From Megalopta genalis (Eukaryota; Arthropoda; Insecta; Hymenoptera; Halictidae): a stretch of DNA of 64,000 bases. This document shows positions 58,801 through 64,000 of the stretch, piece by piece (position 1 is the stretch's first letter; every line of letters starts with the position of its first letter). Made by a program: the position numbers and the translations under genes. The notes under the pieces are model-generated. The model ran no database searches. It saw only the letters and a list, made by a program, of their open reading frames with translations, and was not told the DNA's origin. The stretch is from positions 23,463,271-23,527,270 of the forward strand of contig NC_135018.1 of the NCBI RefSeq assembly GCF_051020955.1. Direction: 5' to 3'.

Positions 58801-61010
58801 TGAATGCATTTTTGTAGGAGACGTTTTTCTGTCCAGTTGTTAAAAACGACTCTCAGATATTGTGACCACTGATGGATAAAATGATTAGACAACTGAAAAT
58901 TGTCCAAATGAGATCTTCAGATTGTAGATATATTAAACGGCATCGTATGTGATCCTGCCACCAATTAGAGCATCTTAGATTCACCATTAGAGTCTAGAAA
59001 ATCTAAAAACCATATTGCTTTATTTCGTCGCAATGTGCAACGGCTCTGCCTCGGTTTTCACGGCTTGGAGAAGCCAGACGCGAACACTAAACTCGAAAAT
59101 ACAGTTCCCATGTCATCCGATCGTTCGGCTCGGTATAGTGATCGCTGATTATTATCAGGTGTTCTCACACGGTGCCACCGGTCGGCGACTTTTTTCCACA
59201 GATCGGCTACAGCGCATGGGGAGAGCTCCCCGCAACTATACCATCGGCTGGGTCTTGCACCGATAATCACCATTCGATTGCTACAACTATGACTACGATT
59301 GCGACAACGACGGCCCAGTAATCCTCTCTCCCTCTGCAGATGTCTCACTTTAACCCGCCATCAAGAATAAAATGCAAGAAAGTGTCGGGAACGGATGAAT
59401 AACGATGCTGGAAGATTTGTGACGGAACGACGCGACGGTATCCGAGAAACGAGGACACTTTGAATCATTTTCAATACACGTGCGGCGAGATGTCAAGTTG
59501 CATTAAAATGTATTGTAGATAACATATTTCACTCGAACATCTTCATACGGCGAAACTTTAGAAAGTCTTTGAGGTTTTCCAGCTTCGCGTACTTCGTGAT
59601 CTCATAATGGTACATTTTATTTAGTATAATGTGTGTAACGCCACAGTGCTATAGATTTGCTGTTCGTTGTATAATACTGAGTCAGGCTTGTAATGAAAAT
59701 TTTGACCGTAACTTAATTAAATGTAGATGTTATTAACTACTTTTGACCTGAAATAGAATTCGACGCTTTTGTTGTCAATATTTAGCTATTCCTTCTAGCT
59801 TCGTTTTCTTATAGGCAATTACAATTTCAACTGTTAAATAAATAATAAATCAAATACCCCATACTATAATTTAAGACAATTAAACATAAAGTTTAAATTC
59901 GCCAAGTTCGTTTGTATTGAATAAATTGCTATAAACAATATTGAATGAGCAAATGCATTGCGCAATTCATGTCTTGCTCAATTTCGTATGCATAAAATAG
60001 AAAAAAAGCACATAGTGAATGAAAATATTTAAGGTCGAAAACAATTGATATCTTCTTCTCTCTAGATTGTTATTCTTTAAGAACATAATATAGAAGAAAG
60101 ATAATTACTTATCTCTGTGTTTGCTTAGCGAATACTTGAGAATTTTTCGAAAAAGAGCATTTCTAAACAGTGAAATAACTAAAAAAAAATGAAGTGAAGG
60201 CTTGAGATATGTAGAATCTCCTGAGACTTTCAAAAGTTTACGACCCAATCACGAATATTTAAAATCGTCTAATGTCGTTAGTGTTCACAGACTACAATAT
60301 TTGAATCTTTAAGTATAAAGTAGGATATTTAGTAATACTTCATCGAATTAATATTTGATCCTCAGCCTAACAAAATCGCGAGGAATATCAATTTCTGTGT
60401 CTGTAATGGTCAACTATTAATCTACAAAAATTCCAGCGGAATGGATGCCCGCAGTTTGGATTATAAGATTACACTTAAATGAAGCAATCAAATTTAATCA
60501 CAAAAAATGATTCGTAAAAGAATTTTGCACACTTCAATTCCATTACATCTAAATCACAAATACATCACTAGCCATAGTTGTAGATTTGTCTTATTATTTC
60601 TTTTCTATCATCATTATAATATGTAATATATGTATATTGCAATTTATATTTGATTTCAAAAGTTACTTTTTAAATTGTGATGTTCTTAATTGATTAGGAC
60701 TAACCTATGTTAAAATCACTTGCAATTAAGCGTGACGGAATCAGGAACGAAATATAAATCAAACTACATTTTCGTACCTAAACCATATTTTTCATTTGGT
60801 ATTAATTAATGTTCATTTTCTTCGTAGGAGCATTATGATGTTTAAATTATACCATGAGAATTGTGTATTCGTCAGAGACAAAACCAATAAATACTGTTTG
60901 ATTGAGAAGGTTGTGTTAAAATATCTACAGTAGTGAACATAGTTATAACTTCGACGAAAATTCGAAAATAATAATCTGCGAAGTTCTAATGCACAGTGAA
61001 AGTTATAGGC
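55881..61010. other. Non-coding DNA with GC-rich blocks
   Basis: 56010-56790 is GC- and CpG-rich with overlapping frames on both strands (56017-56256, 56213-56530) and no recognised domain. 59030-59350 is open on both strands (59015-59266 plus; 59058-59348 minus), again unrecognised. The rest is AT-rich. Confidence 0.4.
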
Positions 61011-61220
61011 ACAATAAATTCTTCCTAATTGACCTTCAGCTTGTACATAAAAATGGACAATTTGCGAAGAGGAGATACGATTATTCGAGCCTCGCGGTTC
61101 GCTTTTACAGTTGTTGACAAATTGGTAACTATAAAAACGAGCCACAAGGCTCGTATAATCGTATCTCCTCTCCCTATCTTTGTGTACAAGCTGAGGGTCA
61201 ATTAGGGAGAATTTATTGTA
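61011..61220. mobile_element. Foldback MITE, full length
   Basis: Starts ACAATAAATTCTTCCTAATTG and ends TTAGGGAGAATTTATTGTA. Arms GAAGAGGAGATACGATTATTC and TATAATCGTATCTCCTCT surround TTGTTGACAAATTGG. The 136-codon minus-strand frame over it is a by-product of the palindrome. Confidence 0.85.
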
Positions 61221-61578
61221 CATGTGACCATGTTTTCTAGTGTTTATTGTATTCAGAGGTATCAGCAGTATCTTCTACTGGCATCATTGTTAACTATTTG
61301 CGAAAAATAATTCTCCTAAAATGTGTTATTATAGTATTGTATTAATACCTTATTATAAGCTGAGAAGCTTTTTCACCACACTCGAAATTATGAAATTAGT
61401 TATTGCTATAAAATATGATCTCATGTTGTCGAAGTTAAAGAGAAAGTGAAGGGGGCTTAGTTTAGTATAAGTAACAGCAGTACATTAGTAGCAATTGTTG
61501 TTTCTTATTGAATAGAAATTAGAGAACAATCGAAGCATTAGATGGAATAAGGTTTTCAATTGTTTGTTCTGTTTCTGT
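61221..61578. other. Non-coding spacer between MITEs
   Basis: AT-rich; nothing recognised. Confidence 0.5.
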
Positions 61579-61820
61579 TTAACACGTTAAACGGCAAGTT
61601 TGTTTAGCCTTCCTTTCCGTTCAGCCCGCGTTATAACATTCTGCAAAACCTGCGAATACCGTGTTTTAATAATATCCATTAAAATTTGTTTTAGTAACAA
61701 GTAATATTTACGTACATCCTTGTATGATCGCCAAATCATTTAAAATTTATTTCTATAGAAGAATATAGTTTCTAAAATATCGTCCGTCACCGGTGACTGA
61801 CATGGCACTTAACGTGCTAA
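61579..61820 (-). mobile_element. TTAA-type repeat, copy B, 242 bp
   Basis: Plus-strand left end TTAACACGTTAAACGGCA; right end TGGCACTTAACGTGCTAA, an inverted copy with one change in the terminal TTAA. Minus-strand interior matches 55682-55880. piggyBac-type target, no ORF. Confidence 0.65.
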
Positions 61821-61986
61821 TAATGAATGATAATATCCAATACACTAATGTTACTTATTTTACACTATGCCCCCTCTATATCCCCACTAGTTTCAACAAC
61901 ATCGAATTACATCTCGTAACAACGAAACAAAAATATTTTCAAGCAATTTTTTGTTAATATTATCATTGACATGTAAGTACTACATT

Positions 61987-62187
61987 TACAATAAATTCTC
62001 CCTAATTGACGCTCAGATTGTGCACAAAAGTGGACAATTTGGGAAGAGGAGATATGATTATTCGAGCCTCGCGGCACGTTTTTATAGTTGTTGACAATCG
62101 GCTACTATAATAACAGTAATCGTATCTCCTCCCAAATTGTCCATTTTTATGTACATTCTGAGCGTCAATTAGAGAGTATTTACTGTA
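61987..62187. mobile_element. Foldback MITE, 201 bp
   Basis: Starts TACAATAAATTCTCCCTAATTG and ends TTAGAGAGTATTTACTGTA. The arms GAAGAGGAGATATGATTATTC and GTAATCGTATCTCCTCCC surround GTTGACAATCGG; part of the right arm stem is deleted. Confidence 0.85.
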
Positions 62188-62709
62188 CCGAGTAAAAACC
62201 ACTGTTTAATTTTGACATTTACAGGAATTCCTGTAAACAGTATTCAATATTTTTTCGTTAAACCACCAGAAACGGGTCCGTCCGACTCGATGGACAATGA
62301 TATCCCCGACAATGTTTATATATATTTATTTAATCACGTATGTATTTTATGTCTACTAATTATAATTACGTACATTTATATTAGGTATAGTGCGACACAT
62401 CTTACGTGACCGCTTTTTAGTTCTCTGAATTTTTTCTAATATGTAATCAAATATATCGTCTTTCTACAATAAATCAACTATGTTTGCACAGTGTGTGCCA
62501 CAGTAATAAGTACAAGATAATTTGTAACAATGCGCTAAGATTTCACATATTATAATTATTATATATTTTAATTATTATATATTATATAATTATATATTTT
62601 GCGTATTCCAATCGTCGATTAGAACAAAATATCGATGAAAACTAACGTCAGTGATATCAAAATGATGAAAACTGACGAGATTAAGATATCATTAGTGGAA
62701 GATGTAGAC
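62188..62709. other. AT-rich non-coding DNA
   Basis: A run of TTATATATTATATAATTATATA near 62550-62600 is low-complexity. Nothing else. The last eight bases are the left hAT target duplication. Confidence 0.5.
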
Positions 62710-63041
62710 CAGGGGTGTCAAACTCAAAAGCTAACTTGGGCCAAATAAACAATGCTTAACTTTAGATGGGACGCAAAAAAAAAATCAATGTTCATAGAAA
62801 CAAATATTTTTATTTCGACTAGTACATTGCAATAAACATATATAAAGTTAAATTATTGTTTACGTCCTGATACTTGACATCTCTTCTCTGATACTATCTT
62901 TCCTATTTCGGGAGAAATTTGATTGGCCGAGACTACTTTCAAAATTTCTAATTCACATTTCTATTTTGTTTTTACTTTGCGTCGGATATATTGACTGGGC
63001 CGCAAAAATGTTCATCTCGGGCCGCGAGTTTGACACCCCTG
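62710..63041. mobile_element. hAT-type MITE, 332 bp, with perfect 8-bp TSD
   Basis: Inverted termini CAGGGGTGTCAAACTC (62710) and GAGTTTGACACCCCTG (to 63041) are exact. They are flanked by ATGTAGAC on both sides (62702-62709 and 63042-63049). An 8-bp duplication and a CAGGGGTG end are hallmarks of hAT elements. The interior has TTGGGCC/GGGCCG near the ends and no transposase. The intact duplication implies a fairly recent insertion. Confidence 0.92.
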
Positions 63042-63049
63042 ATGTAGAC

Positions 63050-64000
63050 ACTTCGTGGAAATCATTGTACGTCAAGTGGAACTATCAGAAATAACTCAGA
63101 TATCGTGTCTATCTATTCGTGTACAACCCTGCACAATATATTTGATATTTCGCGGGGAAAGTGCAAGCGTGGAGATAGTTTGGGGCAACAGTGTATTTCG
63201 TTCCTCGGGATCGATCGGTATCGATTATTTTTCGGTGTGTTCCCTCGGTTTCGCGGTTTCGGTTTCGAAAACAGCCTAGCCGTTCCGCCGGTGTTTCCGG
63301 TTTCCCTTCCCAGGACATTCACGCCGGCCGGAAGTGTCTCGTTTTCCCAACCGGACGCCGCGAAACCCGCTGAATCGCACCTGACCACTTCCGGCTTCGC
63401 GTCCAGTAGCCTAGCGACGTCTCTCTTCGCAGGTCAGCGCGCTTCAACGCAGCCCCTAGATCCTGGATGTTTTATTTTACTTTTATTTCGGCCTGTCCCG
63501 CCTCGAATTTTGCTACATAGATAAAACCGAACCAGATCGTCCAGCAACGCTGCGCGCCGTTTCATTCGGCCAGAAAAAGATTCAATGGCGAAGCTGACCT
63601 CGTTTTGCCCCGCTTTGTTTTTCAATGCTTCGCCCATTTCGTTTCGTTCGAAAAATTAATTGTTTCCCGACGGGTACGCCAACGATCGCATGTTTAATAT
63701 TTGTTCGGAGATTATCCGATCTCTTTTTATAGCGTTAGCTGCTGGCTGGTGTTATTAATAGGTTAGCGCATCGACAACACAAAGTTTCGGATTTGTAACA
63801 TTGTATTTATTGTCCTAATAATATTAATCGTATTGTTCTTCTGATATGTACATTACCTTAAGTGCATCAAATCCGCGATCTATTAGGTAAATGATCGTTA
63901 ATTTACGAACTGACTGGAGACAAAAGACACGAGTTCGATTTTGGTCGATGACCACGAAGAAACTATTGCCTGCGGTAGTTATGTGAAAAATGAGTGAGAG
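63050..64000. other. GC-rich block at the window end
   Basis: 63150-63660 is GC-rich with frames open on both strands (63105-63524 plus; 63113-63388 minus). The plus frame is Ser/Pro-rich without known domain. It may be an island of a neighbouring gene beyond the window; no exon boundary is convincing. Confidence 0.35.

Noticed and set aside
60813..61223. 136-codon minus-strand frame
   Set aside because: Runs through a foldback MITE; its apparent peptides mirror the transposon arms.
63105..63524. 139-codon Ser/Pro-rich frame
   Set aside because: GC-rich block open in several frames on both strands; no domain or splice evidence.
1..64000. Search for a sanpodo-like gene near tropomodulin
   Set aside because: In flies the sanpodo gene lies close to tropomodulin, but no multi-pass membrane protein frame or NPAF motif was seen among the open frames here.

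Overview
The window is AT-rich animal DNA with short spliced exons, short GT-AG introns and many small DNA-transposon remnants. The one recognisable gene encodes tropomodulin of the insect type. AT-rich sequence broken by GC-rich, CpG-containing blocks, together with TTAA-flanked MITEs, fits a hymenopteran (perhaps a bee). That assignment is inference, not proof.

Gene content. Tropomodulin lies on the + strand. Seven constitutive coding exons (22194-23988) encode residues 1-373, covering the N-terminal tropomyosin/actin-binding segments and the leucine-rich-repeat actin cap. The last shared codon is split after its first base. Several downstream acceptors in the matching phase would supply different short C-terminal tails. 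The two best are at 27247-27323 (398-aa protein) and 36077-36111 (384-aa protein), so the gene spans at least 22194 to about 36.45 kb, with a long last intron. The 5' non-coding exon(s) are not resolved. Candidate promoter/first-exon segments near 4.3-4.5 kb and 19.8-20.05 kb are weak guesses. I found no other protein gene that I can support.

Layout. 1-22 kb: non-coding sequence carrying foldback MITEs, a 1.3-kb transposon with a decayed 133-codon ORF (9024-10368), large perfect palindromes (5195-5365), and a three-copy array at 17.2-18.4 kb whose filler was copied from 20.6-21.0 kb. 22.2-36.5 kb: tropomodulin. 36.5-64 kb: non-coding sequence with TTAA-flanked MITEs, two tandem-repeat blocks (45.6-45.9 and 46.9-47.6 kb), palindromes of template-switch type (44.9 and 48.6 kb), a tRNA-derived SINE-like fragment (49.1 kb), foldback MITEs (61.0 and 62.0 kb) and a hAT-type MITE with a perfect 8-bp target duplication (62.7-63.0 kb).

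The part most likely to be undescribed is the transposon group sharing the core GAAAGTGGYNTAAGTC: an ORF-bearing copy with iterated motifs, plus short MITEs with ATWT target duplications. Next is the array that one of those MITEs helped to build.
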